5,232 nucleotides of DNA from JAWXVD01 sp044425705 (GTDB lineage Bacteria; Bacillota; Clostridia; Lachnospirales; Lachnospiraceae): contig JAWXVD010000185.1 in assembly GCA_044425705.1 (NCBI GenBank), forward strand, positions 1-5,232. The letters are read 5' to 3'. Of this stretch, positions 4,937-5,232 are shown piece by piece. How positions within the stretch are numbered: the stretch's first letter is position 1; every line of letters begins with the position of its first letter. Below the pieces are notes generated by a model, which was not told where the DNA came from, searched no databases, and was given only the letters and a program-made list of their open reading frames with translations. The translations under genes and the position numbers were made by a program.

Positions 4937-4965
4937 ATTATATCACATAATTAATAAAAGATCAA
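4937..4965 (-). promoter_or_regulatory. promoter of the methyltransferase gene, with GATC in the -35 box
   Basis: On - TTGATC (4960-4965) and TATAAT (4937-4942) are 17 bases apart, and the -10 is extended (TGATATAAT). Transcription should start near 4930, leaving a leader of about 50 bases before the ATG at 4879. The -35 box contains GATC (4960-4963), the predicted target of the encoded enzyme. Confidence 0.8.
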
Positions 4966-5004
4966 TACACCAAAGCGAAAATTTGTTCGATTTTATTAAT
5001 AAAA
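4950..5004. promoter_or_regulatory. candidate operator pair between the divergent genes
   Basis: TTTTATTAATAAAA (4991-5004) is a perfect 14-bp palindrome just before the SD of the nuclease fragment. Its half, ATTAATAAAA, recurs at 4950-4959 inside the -35/-10 spacer of the methyltransferase promoter, so 4950-4959 and 4991-5000 are also inverted repeats. One site by each gene is what a shared regulator of the two divergent genes would need. AT-rich composition makes chance matches more likely. Confidence 0.4.
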
Positions 5005-5016
5005 AGGAGTTATGAT

Positions 5017-5136
5017 ATGACTTACAATCGAAATAGTGCCAAGAGTATCGAAGCATATGCAAAAAAATTAACAGGAAAAACATTTTATGAAATATTAGAT
5101 GAACAAAATATACCTGAATTATTCATGAACATATAA
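5017..5136 (+). pseudogene. N-terminal fragment of a Sau3AI/MutH-type restriction endonuclease
   Basis: An ATG preceded by AAGGAG (5004-5009, seven bases away) opens a 39-residue frame: MTYNRNSAKSIEAYAKKL, TGKTFYEILDEQ, NIPELFMNI, then TAA. The block SIEAYAKKLTGKTFYEIL resembles the start of Sau3AI/MutH-family GATC endonucleases, which run to roughly 450-490 residues and carry a GGLGQ-like element and Asp/Glu/Lys catalytic residues further on. None of this follows in any + frame up to the window end. A divergent methyltransferase of matching type supports the call. The start signals are intact, so a short peptide may still be made, but it cannot cut DNA. Family assignment rests on one short block. 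An unrelated small protein remains possible. Confidence 0.6.
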
Positions 5137-5232
5137 AAAAAACAAATACTTCAAATTTTACTTGTGATAATAGTTTCCAAAATAATATTGTTGTATTTTT
5201 GACCTAAAAAAGGGTACAAAATCCCTGTGGGG
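5137..5232. other. window end, no gene assigned; possible junction with an inserted element
   Basis: After the truncated nuclease frame all three + frames meet stops or give no recognisable protein. On - two frames are open to the window edge (one reads RDFVPFFRSKIQQYYFGNYY), unassigned. The last 40 bases become richer in G and contain GGG...CCC. This may be the start of another mobile element that disrupted the nuclease gene. Confidence 0.25.

Noticed and set aside
5194..5215. GGG...CCC near the window end as a terminator
   Set aside because: A three-base-pair stem without a T-run is not enough.

Overview
The window is strongly AT-rich, with purine-rich Shine-Dalgarno sites and TATAAT-type -10 boxes. 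It carries a DUF6618-like protein, an IS3-family relic and a Sau3AI-like methylase locus. This suggests a low-GC Firmicute, most likely a gut-type clostridium (Lachnospiraceae or similar). That placement is inference. The mix of small unknown genes, gene fragments and long gaps looks like an accessory region of a chromosome or integrative element that is decaying.

Layout, left to right. Positions 1-403 hold the likely last codons of an upstream gene, an intact small gene (41-355, DUF6618-like) and its terminator, all on +. Positions 404-890 have no intact gene: imperfect short repeats, a frame remnant (489-629) and a hairpin with a T-run. Positions 891-1706 are a two-gene operon on -, read 1706 to 891: a small membrane-anchored protein, then a small acidic protein, both unknown. 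A -10 box and a 15-bp palindrome lie just upstream. Positions 1768-2267 are a degenerate IS3-family element on -: orfA with two stops and a frameshift, and only the first part of orfB. Next come a 17-codon micro-ORF with its own SD and a good promoter (2285-2404), two hairpins with identical loops but different stems (2458-2537), a broken frame (2575-2778), a + strand terminator (2821-2844) and about 270 bp with no gene.

The right third is a restriction-modification locus. A complete C5-cytosine DNA methyltransferase (3635-4879, -) has a clear promoter at 4937-4965. Downstream of it lies a membrane-anchored coiled-coil protein (3111-3500, -). Divergent from the methyltransferase is a 39-codon frame (5017-5136, +) that looks like the N-terminus of a Sau3AI/MutH-type endonuclease, cut off by a stop codon. 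The methyltransferase resembles the Sau3AI-type enzymes, so GATC is the predicted target. One GATC lies inside its own -35 box.

How they fit together: the methyltransferase probably outlived its nuclease and is now solitary. The unknown membrane proteins may be accessory or defence-related genes, but nothing in their sequence proves it. The points most worth checking are the twin hairpins, the possible self-regulation of the methyltransferase, the 26-bp perfect palindrome and the two unknown membrane-protein genes.
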